Source: Siphonodentalium dalli (Eukaryota; Mollusca; Scaphopoda; Gadilida; Siphonodentaliidae). Taken from it: a stretch of 64,000 nucleotides of DNA. Position numbers and translations under genes: made by a program. Every line of letters starts with the position of its first letter. The stretch's first letter is position 1. Of the stretch, positions 1 through 13,300 are shown piece after piece. Where the stretch lies: positions 129,443,605 through 129,507,604 of the forward strand of contig CP136064.1 in NCBI GenBank assembly GCA_032622095.1, read 5' to 3'. The notes under the pieces are model-generated. The model was not told the origin of the DNA. It ran no database searches and saw only the letters and a list, made by a program, of their open reading frames with translations.

Positions 1-602
1 GAAGTGCCCCCTTGCCCTCAGTCAGGATGGCCAATGAGGGGGGGGAGAGAAAGTGCCCTTCAACACATTTGAAGTAAAGTTAGCTTGGTCAACCATTCTG
101 TTTTCTAAACTGTAAATACCAATAAATTTTACAATAGGTGATGACGTAGCAAGTGCAATCTGGAGTAGATAGACTAGGGTCCACAGCACAACATGACTTG
201 TGTTACATACCGGTATTATTGTATTGGATCTTGGGCTGCTATCCCATGCAGGAACTACCAGTATACAGTTCAAACAAATCCTTATTAAATATAAAAAATA
301 GAGGCCAATGAATCACTAATATCCTGTGTTAATTGCACAGAATGCCAACCCAGTGGGATACAAATGAAGTACCACCTAATCAATTACAGTATCGATCAAC
401 ATCTAAATCATCTACTGAAACTGATCTTCTGTATGTTATGGAACGTTTGATATTCACTATCTCGCCATTTGTCAATCAAGAACTATGAAGAGTTCTTTAA
501 TTTTTCTGTTGAGACTGAGATATTCATTCCAAATGTATCGGTGTTGGCTTATTAACCCTTTCTTGACTGGAGCTTCCTGAAATTATTGAATAAAACCCTG
601 TG

Positions 603-774
603 CCAATGCATTCTCTTATATATGTGAGTCTCCCATATTGCGCCTCGCATACCGGTATATATATGAGAATGCATTGGCCTAACAAAAATTACCTTGATTT
701 TGTAAGCCACTGCATTCTCTTATATATGCGAGGTTCCCTATTGGAGCCTCCCATATATAAGAGAATGCACTGGC
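603..774. repeat. Two adjacent hairpin repeats (603-677 and 706-774)
   Basis: Each unit is an imperfect palindrome. 'ccaatgcattctcttatata' at 603 returns inverted at about 658-677. A second, related palindrome lies at 706-774. Both arms contain GCATTCTC and TATATATG. They look like two copies of one short foldback MITE. Apparent ORFs here arise from the repeats. Confidence 0.6.
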
Positions 775-904
775 ACATGGTCTTTAATGCTGCACCAGCA
801 CCAGCTCCCATCAAGAATGGGTTGATATATGTGATTACATACATTTTCATTATGTTATGTTGAGTATATATTTTGATGTGCCCTCCAAAAATAGTTTGCC
901 CCAT

Positions 905-933
905 CAGCCCTTTTTGCTTCTGGCGTCCCTGGT
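905..933. mobile_element. Isolated hAT-type end (same family as 38883-39014)
   Basis: The reverse complement begins CAGGGACGCCAGAAGC, the same terminus as the 132-bp element at 38883. The other end is not recognised. The G-rich text and 'aaagtgcccttc' at the extreme left of the window may belong to the same decayed copy. Confidence 0.4.
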
Positions 934-1272
934 GAAGGATCTCAAATCATATTATAAATGGTCTGACAGAGGGACATACATGTACAGATGATTGATGCCT
1001 AAGACTGTGTGCAAAAATATATCCAGTGTTGTGATTGGGTTAATCCTACAAGCTCAAAATAAATCCATAATTAAAAGATATGACACAACCCACAACAGAT
1101 CTCTTCAGACAAGCAGATATGTAGTCAATATTTCCTAGAAATAAAACCTGGGATTGTTCTCAGCATGAGAAACATGGCCCTGTGAGAACTTGTTAGGCAG
1201 ATTAAAGTGAAGTTCCTGTGGCGTTAACTTCACAAGCTCAAAGTTACCTAACAAGTCACAGGTAATACTTAC

Positions 1273-1320
1273 GAGCCCCACAACAATCATCTTGTAAGAG
1301 ACAAATGGAGGATCATTCCT
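1273..1320 (-). CDS. RNF215: Candidate RNF215-like exon 7 (membrane-proximal)
   Basis: This is a 48-bp candidate, 16 codons in phase 0, with a strong donor (CTC|GTAAGTATT) and a weaker acceptor (gcggactag). It reads RNDPPFVSYKMIVVGL, which could be the juxtamembrane part and start of the transmembrane helix. Exon 6 runs into it without a frame break. The short length and poor acceptor keep it provisional. The hAT derivative 1390-2563 lies in the intron between it and exon 6. Confidence 0.42.
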
Positions 1321-4300
1321 CTAGTCCGCTAAATAATTAAATGTTAGGGGACAAGAAACTCATGGTTATGATATGATATGTGTTGGATACAGGGATGTGG
1401 CTAGAGGGGGTGTGTGGGGGGGGGGTGTCTCACCCCCCCCAGCAGAGAGCTATATTTTCAATAGTTGGAAATTTCATACCTGCCACAACGAAATTTCACA
1501 CCAACAATAGGTTGAAAATGTTCTTGTAGTTTGATTATAAAACAATTTATTGGGGGAATTTATTGTTTTTCGACCAATATTTGCATATGTTCCTATTTTT
1601 GGTCAAAAATTTTGACAGAAATGGTCATCAGTTGGAAATTTTCCAACCTTATGGGGGTGACAGGTTGGAAATTTCCAACACTTGGAAAGCTTGTGTCCTG
1701 GTCTCTCCCCCGTGGCCAGTCAAAAACTTCTAGTTAATTTAAGAAAACAATATTGTCATACAATTGATCAACATTGTCATTGGAATTGTCATCAGTTGGA
1801 AAATTTCCAACCTAAGTGGGGATGTAGGGTTTGAAATTTCGAACAGTAGGAAGGCTTGAGGCTAGTCTAGATGTTAGGATTTTGCGATTTTCTTGTTCAG
1901 ATTTCAAAATTTTCGCACACCGGGCCGAACCATGGTCGGCCCGGTGTGTCATTGCCCCATTCACATGGCCAATACAAAACTGCTAATTAGTTTAGCAAAA
2001 CAATATTTTACTACATTTGGTCAAACTTGTAGACTTAAATGGTCATCAGTTGAAGAATTTTCCAACCTGAGGGGGAGTATGAGGTTTGAAATTTCCAACA
2101 CTAGGAAAGCTTCAGTTGAGGCCAGTATTGATGCTAGGATTTGCGATTTTCTTGTATAGTTTTCAAAATTTTCTCACACCGGGCCGAACCGGTGTTTCCT
2201 GGTCTGTTGTCGGTAGCTGTGTGCATTTGTCTGGAATTAGATCACTAGTTGTTTTTTTTTGGGGGCAATTTTCAGGTTAAAATATCTTAATGTTCTCATA
2301 CTGGGAAAATAGAAGCATGGCTTATGAATATATAGGAAATTAGACCTGAGCATGAGGTACAAGGGGGGAGGGGGGTGCAAATGGAAATATGCAAAAAGTT
2401 GTGCAGGTATGACTCCGACTCAAGGGGGGGGGGTGCAAATTGAATTATGCAAAAAGTTGTGTTTGTGTGATTGCGACTCAAGGGGGTGGGGGGGGGGGGG
2501 GGTGCAGTTGGAAATTCCCAAGGTGGACACCCCCCCAGCGGAGACCCTCTAGCCACATCCCTGGTTGGATATGATGTGTTGGATACAGTAAGAGATAATG
2601 TACATGTACCTGTTATTTGCATGGATGTTAAAACTTAATATGCCAAAAAAATAGCATGTCAGCGTATAATAGCTGAACATCCCTATAAATGAATCATTAG
2701 ACCATTCCTCTGTGAACTGTTTGAGTATCTGAACATTGCTACACATTATGAATGGCTTATTCCAATGTATACATGTACTTAGAAAATTATGATATTAAAT
2801 AATATATATAGATATCATACCAATCCTTCATCACTATCAGTCCTTCCAAGGCAGACAACTCCATCCCATTCCACATAGGTCTTGCCACTGTACCGTCCAC
2901 ACATACCCCACAATGCTATTGTTGTAAAATACTGCAAAGAAAACAGGAGACAGCAAATTCTGTTAACAGGTAGGCCTACATAAATTAAGAATTACAATAA
3001 AAGAAAAGTAACTCTAAATATGTTGCAAATATAAAATGGATGCATTTTATCTTTAAATGAGAATTGTTCCCAAATGTTCCCAAATTAATAGACCTTCAAT
3101 TCAATTTAAACCCCTGTCACACTCAGGCCGGCGCTCTCACTGCGCTGCAAAAGTACCAACATATGAGTAACACGCAGGAGGAGCGCCGAAAACTGTCGAA
3201 AATTGTCAAACTTTTAAAACAAAGTATGCTCCTATTGCGTTCCTACTTTGTCAAGTCTCACGCTCTTAGTGCGTTCAAGTCGCTGTCATTGTGATGCTAG
3301 TACGTTCACAATAAGTTCGCAAAACGTTCTCTGCGCTGGCGCGGAGAGTATAGATAGCGCCTCCTGCGTTCTCCAGTCATAGTCAGTTTTTATGTTGTGG
3401 GGAAAATACCCAACACTCCGCAATAGATTAGCTGTCCGTTTAAACTACTGTCACACTCCGCTGCGATCAGGCCGGCGCTTGCATTGCGCTGAAAAATAAT
3501 CAAAGCGGCAAGCAAAGCGCAGTAAGGTATCCAAGAACGTATTGGTGACGCAGTGGACACTGGCTAGGACGGGAGAGGGTCCCCGTGATCGCCCCAGAGC
3601 GCCAGAGCGCCGCGTTTGTTTTGTGCATGCACAAAACAAGCGCAGAGGTTCGGCGTTCTGACCAGGCGTAGTACCGTCGCCATGACAACGCAAAGCGTAC
3701 TAACAACGCAACGACAACGACTTGAACGCATTAAGAGCGTTTACGGCGTGGAGGAAACGCAATGAGAGCGCGTGAGAATTGACGTGACAAAGCAGGAACG
3801 CAATGGGTCGTACAAAGAGCGCGACGAAAACGTGATAAGCGGGATAGGAGCATAGCTTGTCACGCGCGCCGCATGTATAACTGGTGGGGGAGTTTCTTGT
3901 TTCGCGTGCGGGCTGACATTATCAATGGGTATTTTATAAGTTTTATTTATAGAATGGGAATTTTTGGGATGATTAAAAGTCAAACTGCAAGCTAGAGGCC
4001 GAGTCCCGTAAAAGGTGCATGTAGTTGGGGAAATTCACTTTCGTTTATTGTGTTAATCAACGTTGATTAATGTTGATTTTTGGTTTGTGATAAACTATAT
4101 GTCAATTACAAATAAAATAAATTTCTGCAGCCCACTGGGGGTTGTGGTCGGAATCGGTCGAGTCGGCCACCGGTTCGTTAATTAGGTGCTGGTTGTTATT
4201 GTTATTTAACGGAATTCTGAGTTGGTCATTCGCAAAACCAATATATTTTATATTCTACAATTACATTCTTGGTTTATAATATATGATCTTGAGCGCGTTA

Positions 4301-7300
4301 CCATTTCTGACATTGGTTCCCTTGTTTTAACAGATTGAAAATTTCTGACAATTTTCCGCGCTTCCACTGTGCGTTACTCGTATTTTGATACTTTTTCAAC
4401 TCAAATCAAACGCCAGCCTGATCGCAAAGACACACGCAATACAACTATATAATTCAGACATAACATATATCTACCAAAGACACACGCAATACAACTATAT
4501 AATTCAGACATAACAGATACCTACCAAAGACACACACAATACAAATATATAATTCAGACATAACAGATACCTACCAAAGACACACGCAATACAACTATAT
4601 AATTCAGTCATAACAGATACCTACCAAAGACACACGCAATACAACAGTTGGTGTGAGCAGACGCATTTCAAAGTGGGATCGTACTGTAAACCTGCTGTAA
4701 ACGCCGGAAGAACGCCATGTATAACGCTTGGGCGTAGAGCGAGCACCAGAGTCACAGTGGCAGCACAATGTGGACGTTCTATGAGCGGGAACCAGTCCAT
4801 AACACCCCATGACAGCGCAGAAAGAGCGCAATAAGTTTTGGACAGAGCCTCATTGAGCGTATTAAGGGCGGGAAAGGCACGTAGTGAGAATTTGATTAAG
4901 CTTACTGTAGTCGCAAAAGACAAGATTAATTCCTTGCTGCGACCACGAGAAGCTAATATGCGCTTTTGCTACGTCCACATAACGCTCACGTCGCTCGCTT
5001 GGCGCTTTGCGCTGTCACGGCGACAGTACTACGTCCTTGTCAGAACGCCGAGCCTCTGCGCTTGTTTTGTGCATGCATAAAACAAGCGCGGCGCTCTGGC
5101 ACCTATGGGCAACCATGAAGATCCTCGCCCGTTGTAGCCAGTGTCCACTGCGTCGCCAATCGGTTCTTGGAGACCTTAGTGCGTTTAGGTGGGCGCTTTG
5201 ATACTTTTGCAGCGCAATAAGAGCGCCGGCCTGAGTGTGACAGGGGCTTTAGTACTTCTGGAATTTGGCAAAAAATAAATTCATTTGGCAAAAATATTGG
5301 CAAGAGAAAAGTTTGGTCCAGCGCCAAATCACCAAATATGTTATTCAACCCCGATAATTACCCAATACGTTATTCAGCCTCAATGATTACCCATTACGTT
5401 ATTCAACTCCGATGATTAGCCAATACAAGGCTCAAAATAAGTGGCCGGTCATGGTCATGGTCATTGTCCTACGAAAAATAGCCAATGACCAGTGCACTTC
5501 TGTATCTGTCGGACATTTTGTCCAATGCAATGGGTACATCCAAGGAGCCATTACTGGCCAAATTGGACATTGAACCTAAAATATAGTTCTTTTTTAATTT
5601 CTGATCAATTCAGAGTGAATATAATTATGTCGTTTGTGAATTGAATGTGTATTTATGAATCGACGTAAAGTTTTTGAATTTTTAAAAACAAAAATAACAT
5701 GGTGGCAATGGGACGCTCACTAAAATGAGCACATCACTGATGAATAATAATTTAAATACTGTCTCATACAGTACATCTGAAAATTTGACAGGCACCATTT
5801 TGAAATGACCAACACCATCCATTTGGTGCCTGTCATTTTGACAGTCAGTAAAAAAAATACATTGTTCAACCACGATGATTACCCAATATGTTATTCAACC
5901 ACGATGATTACCCAATACGTTATTCAACCACAATGAATACCCAGTACGTTATTCAACCCCAATGATTACTAAATACGATAGTCAACCCCGATGATTACGC
6001 AATCTGTTATTCAACCCCGATGATTACTAAATACGTTATTCAACCCCAATGATTTCCCAATACGTTATTCAACCCCAATGATTACCCAATACATTATTCA
6101 ACCCCAATGATTACCCAATACGTTATTCAACCCCGATCGCCTGATGATTACCCAATGTTATTCAACCCAGATGATAACCAAAACGTTATTCAACCATGAT
6201 AATTACCCAATATGTTGTTCAACCCCGATGACTACCCAATACGTTATTCAACCCCGATGATTATCATAACCCAATATGTTATTCAACCCCGATGATTACC
6301 CAATATGGTATTCAACCCCAATGATTACCCAATATGTTGAAAAAATGAGAATTGGTTATCTAAACATAATTAATTGAGTTCAGCAGAGTTTAGCAATCAC
6401 ACACCTTGTAGACAAACCATATATTGCCAATGTAAATAACAGATGAATTCTGTCGGCGACCAATTACCACCACATTGTTCGAGAATACATCTAAAATTGG
6501 CTACATTGGCAACTTTGTTCTCCGATTTTTGTGATTGCATTGCATTTGTGATGTGCTATCTAGATACAAAATGAGACGACACCAGCATCATGCCGAATCG
6601 AAAATATCAAAATCAGCGCACTGATTCGGTGTCAATCTCGAAATCGGGTGGCCGATGTCGACAACGAATCAGATCTAGAATATTTGCAGGTCCCTGTTTA
6701 AACTCAATAGCAACAAGACACAAACAAAAACATAATTATTGGAGAAGCAGTCGACCGCGACAATGCTTGTAAACAATACACACGTGGCGGTCGGTATACT
6801 GGACGGTTCAGCGCCGGTATACCGGCCGCTGGGGTATTTGGAGGTTCACGCTGCGGCCGGTTTTCCGGCCGCTTGGATTCAAAGGGTTAAGGGAATATTA
6901 TACCATATTTGACCTTTTAAATGACATATATGTAGTTATTATGGGTATACCAAGAACTTGAAACATCGTAGCCACCGTGCATGTTCTTGGTTGGCGGTAA
7001 CACAAAGGCATATAAGTGTTAATACTTAACTAAGTACTACAAGTAGCTGCATGATGGGTCTGTTTGGTGATCAAAATTCATTGAGTTGTGTAAAGGGGTG
7101 TTACTTTCAAAAAGTTATTGTGAATCGAACATTTATTCATGACATATGAGATATATAGAACCATATTTGAAGCTCGAAAGCAAAATAAAAATATACTGGT
7201 ACCAAACTTTTGCGAGTCTATGAATTAATTTATCGACGGACTGGAAAATTAAAAAACTGCCAGATCTAACAGACAAGACATTTCGAAATTGTAAATGATC

Positions 7301-10300
7301 AACTATAAGAGATATCAGAAGTGTACAGCACAGCGTCTGCACTGCATTGGTGATTTTGAATTAGCTCCATGTGTGGAAAAATTTAAAGTAAGACATATAA
7401 TTTAGAGCCGTCTCCTCAGAAAACTTAAAATGCGAATATCACTGCTCTGCATATACATGTATCAGTATAATTTATAAATTTTAAATTAATGTTTTGATTT
7501 ATTTTAACTATATCACTTATGGATTAGCCAAAAGAGTTACCAGTCGAGAGGAGTCACTAAATCGGGGAATCTCGAAAACTAGAGGACTTTTTCGATCAAA
7601 GCAGCTCTACTATGTCTAGGCCATGTGACTATAGACAAAAAGAATTTTAAAGCAGCTAGTCCACGTCTGCCCGTTCAAAACCCGGATTAAAGCTGATGGG
7701 AGTTTTCTTTTTCATAAAATCTATTATGGCAAATTAGTAAGCTTATTTAATAACGTGTTCACACTCTTGTCAAACCGAGAATACACTACAAACCGAGAAC
7801 AAGCTCAGTTAATTAATCACTAACGTGAGCCGATACACTGCATGTTAAAACGAGATTTCCGCTAGGTATAATGATTTAATTGGTTAAGAATATGTCGGTT
7901 AAATGCATAAAAGTACACATTTTAATTAAAATATCGATGTCTACTGCATATGTCCGTAATGTCTACTGATATTTTAAGTATAACACATTATATAATGCAT
8001 ATTTGGCATTTTAAATTAAACTTGTTCTCGGTAAATTTTACCGTAAATATGGAGTGCGGTGCACTTCTGATATCTGATAGCTGATCGTTTAGACAATATC
8101 AAAACGTCTATCTGTTAAATCTGGCAGTTTTATGTTCTAGTCCATCGATAATTTAGCGATGTTGTTCGTGGACTTGCAATTGCTATTTGTCCAACATTTT
8201 GGTATGTTTTTATTTCGCTTTCGAGCGTCAAATATTTTAGTCGTAATCTTGGCCTAAATTAATTGGTTATATATTCTGTTTTGCGTAAGTATATCAGCTT
8301 TCTATGCGCTGTCTCATCAAATGTTCGATTCGCTTTCATTTGCTGATTTCAGAAGAAACACCTCTTTGTATTTTTATCACCGATCAGGCCCACCATGCAG
8401 CTAGTTCTTTGTTAATTAACACCTAGGCACGGCTCATGCCTTTGTGTTACCGCCAACCAAGAACACGGCGGCTGCGATGTTTCAAGTTCTTGGTGAATCG
8501 GTACCCAAAATAACTAAAAGGTCAAACATGGTATAATATTCACTTAAGATTGATTCATGTATATACACTATAATTGAAGATAATTGTGACTTAATTATTA
8601 ATTTTAGACTAGTTCTCGGTAAATAGTATCTCCATTGTGTTGTATATGTGAAAATTAAATTATGTCCATTGCAAACATTTCATCAATTAATGAGGGCTGC
8701 AGTGTGTGGATCTGGCGGTGACGTTTATGACATTGTTTTTTTTGCCAAATGACCCCAAAATGACTCGTTCCCATCTACATGTCAATGTCAACAGCTATGA
8801 CAAATTTCAAAATGATACGATCGAAAGTAAGACCTGTAGCCCGTGCCAAAGGATTTAGTCATGTAAAGAGTAAATTCCAAGATGCTGCTGGCGGCCAATT
8901 GTTTAGGCCGAATTACTAATGGAAATTGTACTAGCAGATGGACATTTCCATACGGGCACACCAGATAGATGACAGATACCAAGCCATGGCAATAGATCAA
9001 ACTTTACAAGTAAAGTTGAGCTAAAAAGGAATGTCTGTGCTTGAGGGGAACATTGTGGATAGTCTACCCTTGGTACCAATATCTCTCTCAGCTAACGACT
9101 CGGGAGATATTGGTTCCTCTGGAAGACACTTCACAATGCTCCCCTCAAGCAAAGACATCACTTTTATAATGATAACATTGAAAGATGATATAGTAAGACA
9201 ATTGTTTCATTATGTACATGAGGGTTTATCAATTTATCAGACCTTGGACATTCGCTTTGGAAGTTGAATACCTAGGTTGAAAATATAATACCCACCTGGC
9301 GGTTGTAGAATGAGGTATTGAAAGTAATCTCTATGAAAGCACTGATTTTCCTACAAGGGAGAAAAATATCTAGATATGTGCTGCTAATTAAGACTACAGT
9401 AAAACCTCTCCAAACCGGACCCTCTATAAACCGAATCCCTCTTCATTCCAAACAAATTGTCTGGTCCTGAATTAACCCAAGTGCATGCTCACTAAAAATT
9501 ACCTCTGTAAACCGGAAACTCTCTATTCTGAACATCGGACGGCTTTTATAGTCCAAAAGTGAACGAATACAATAATTTTTACCTCCGAAATCCGAACACG
9601 GAAAGCGATACCAACCGAACGCACGTGCAGTAGATTTAAAATACTTGATGCTGAGATAATTTTGGCTCTTATGTAGACTGGATATCCTTTATAAGTTTAA
9701 ATTTCTGGTCTATACATTCAACTCTGAGTGGTCGCGATGGCTCAATCATTGTGACAGGTTGATTAAAACTTTATTGCCGACAATACAAGTGCTACCATCG
9801 TATGGTTTCAGTTAATTAGTGTTTAGTTTGGACTGTGGTCGTAAACATACAGATCAGTGATTGATGTAAAAACATAGTCTCAGCACTCTAGTACATGTGA
9901 AGTCACCATTGTTCACTCAAAGTGTTAAATAAGCATACAGTTATCTAATCAGACAGCTGCCGTTATAATCCGGTTCAAAGTGTTCACCGAAAGAAACACC
10001 AAAATTAAATTGGTACAAATATTCAATAGTACCAAACTAACGATGTGACATTTTAAAAAATCACCGTCAAATTTATCTTTTCCATGATTCCTGTCTTATC
10101 TATACATGTATTATATCTTAATAGACCATGTTTTTAATTCTTATTAAAACATGTTTTATCTATTGTTATTTATATTTTAGTTGGTACTTTATTGAATACA
10201 GTTTAAATAATCAATAATCAGTTGGTTGTGCTTCGACAACTCTTAGCTTTAGTAATGACGTCAATACATTCTGATCGTAGTGTGATTTTCTATAAACCGA

Positions 10301-13300
10301 ACACCTCTCTAAACCGAACAGAAGGGCTGGTCCGAAGGGTGTTCGATTTGGAGAGGTTTTACTGTACCCAATGTTGGTTCCCCATCTGGCACTCATTTTT
10401 TCAGTATGTAGACCAACATGTAGTCTAGGGCCCTGCGAATCGATTCGATTCGATGCGATTCGGAATCGTTTGTCTGATTTGATTCGATTCGAAATCGGCT
10501 ACCATGATTCGGAGTTCATCGAATCTTTGGTGACAGGTGCATTTCCATGATTTCTACGGGCCACAGTGCTCTTACCAGAAAAGAAAATTCACTATAATAA
10601 CATAGTAAACATCTTAAACATACGCACATACCGTTATGTCCGATGGCAGGACATGCAATGTTATTGCCAAATAATTTAATCATACACAGTCATTCCACAG
10701 AATATTATAAAACCACTGGTTGTCACACATTTAGCCATTAAAGTTACTTCTCGATAACCTAAATTTCTTGATTACTTCTGCTATTGATATTACAGCACTC
10801 ATAGCAGCATCGTGCCAAATGACCATGGCTATATACTGCGTGCCTAAAATGTACACGGAAACTATTCAATACTTTTTGCGATATAAAGGGGATTCCGATG
10901 CTGCATACACATTCCTTCAACTAGTATTGCTCTGCCATTACATTTACTGCTCATTACCCATCAGCATTTAGGTGCATAAGTACCTAGAAAAATCAACAAG
11001 ACTCGATCAAGCTAACATTTGCAAAGATATGTAGTTTCAGAAACTTAAAGGACTTATTCGCTCTAGAAACTACAAAACGCAATCGGAAAGCCCTCCCTGT
11101 TGTGATTAAAATGATCCAAGTCCCATTCCGATCGCGTAATAAATAACCCGTAAAATAAATAAATAATACCACCACCGGTATTCGGAGATTTCCGTGACTA
11201 AACTACGAGTGACGTACTTGTGGGGAGCGAATTAAAAACACAGATTCGGAGCCGGAGTTTATTATGCAGACTACGAGGACGTAATCGTAAGTCAGCCGAT
11301 ACTAAAATGCGGAGTCGTATGTGCGCGCGTGTGGTGTATAGATTACGTTACGCTTTGGCCGTTTATCTGGAATAGAAGACAATAACTATGTGAATAAAGT
11401 AATTAATAGCCCCTAGAATGGTTGTTGTTTTTGTAGCCATTAATAATTAACATGCCGGCACGTGTCTGTTTTGATAAATAGATGGCAGTAATTAGTGCTT
11501 TGATTGTCTCGCGTATTCATTCGGTGATTTGTAATCACTCAGTGACTATTCATCAGTGTCAGTCGCGAACTTGTTTGCACTCTAAAATGCCACAAAGTGA
11601 ATAGAAAGAATTCGAACATTATCGCTCTGGTCATACATATATAAGAAGCGCCCAAATTTGTATAAACACTGGGCTGAATAATGTTAACTCTATTTATGCG
11701 CCTTTGTTTTGTGTTTGTTTGTTGTTTTACTTTCGATATAAATATCCCGAGTATCTGTAATCTCCACATATTCCAAGATGGCTAGTAGATGAAGTGTGTT
11801 CAGTTGTGAGCGGGCTAGCGATGCATTATTTAGTACCTCCAAAAAGACAACACAGTGCGTAATTTAGAACGCTCTTTATTGTCTACCGCTTTTGGGAGAC
11901 GGAAGCATGGACGCTCTTTATATTTAATTGTCACAATACAAAATCACCCATGACATATCGAAATAGAGCACGTTCATAATTGAGAACGCTCTTTATTGTC
12001 TACACCGCGACGAAAACATGGACGCTCTTTATTAGAGGCAATCATTGGAGTTTTTCTATGCTAACAATTCAAAAAAATCCTCTCTAGAAAGTCAATGTGT
12101 GACATCAAAACGTAAAATAAAACAAACAACAAACTGAAAAACAATGCCAGGCTAGCCTTCAATTAAAAAAAATGTCGTTATGCCAAACTGAAGCCTAACT
12201 AATAATTATTGTAGTTTCAACAGTCTGTTGTGTATTCGAGTGAATTATTTTGTTTACTCACTTATCGATCTTGACTGGAAGGATTTTAGCAAGCTGTTCA
12301 CAGTCGTGCACTTCTCCACACAAAATGTTTCGTGTGAAGAAACAGACAGGAACATTATTATGACGAATTTAAGCCATCATGATACATGTACTAGTACAAT
12401 AACTACCACCTTTTTAATCACACCCATTTGTATTTAATTGTACGCATATAGCGCACAACTGGATGACACTAATGTGTAAACTAGCTTCCGAAATTGGTAC
12501 CATACAACGAAGAATGAAGTACCGGTATATGGCCTAACTTGTATTCTTTCAGAAACAGTTAAATTAGTTTCGCACGAAATTCCGCTCGCTCATTGCATTT
12601 CTGCATAAATTAATCTCATTTCAAATAACTTTTATCGCATCAAAGTGCATTTTAGCCATCATTATTCGTTATATAATCCACATTCTAGCAAAGCCAGTTC
12701 ATAATTCAGCACATTCAAACAGTTGTATTCCGTGATCGCTATTTATCGTAAAGGCTAAGGTAATTATCCAGCGTAATTTATCAACTCGTTACGCGATTGG
12801 CGGAATTATTTCAAGCTCCAACCACCGCTGTCATCGGTAAGCGTCGATGCAGATGATCGGTCATGTGACCGCGTTGTGGTCATGTGATCGCACTCACTTG
12901 ACTGACTTCGGATATTTCCGCGATTTTTTTAATATCATAATAATATAAATACTTTCTGCTCGATTTTGAATTTTCTTGGCGAAATGGGTCTGTTAGACAT
13001 ATATTATTAGTATTATGACGATAATTTTTTTTTTTGAGAGAGACTAATTCCTTTAACAACTCTTGTCACAGTACATGCAAAATATTTCTGGAACACCTGC
13101 TGTGGCAGTTAATCGATCAGTTGTAGTGTTGAAACGATTAGTGGTTTTGAGGAATCGACTAGTCGCCAGAGGGAATCGACTACTAGTCGACTAGTCGGAC
13201 CCCTTCCGAAACTTACCGTTTTGTGCTCATATACGTATATAATTTGCCGTTTGTTTTGAGTACCAGTAACCAACTTTGCATTTTCGAACGCAACGCAAGA

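Noticed and set aside
2296-2622. 108-residue minus-strand ORF
   Set aside because: Lies in the G-rich hAT element 1390-2563 and crosses its boundary; proline runs come from C homopolymers.
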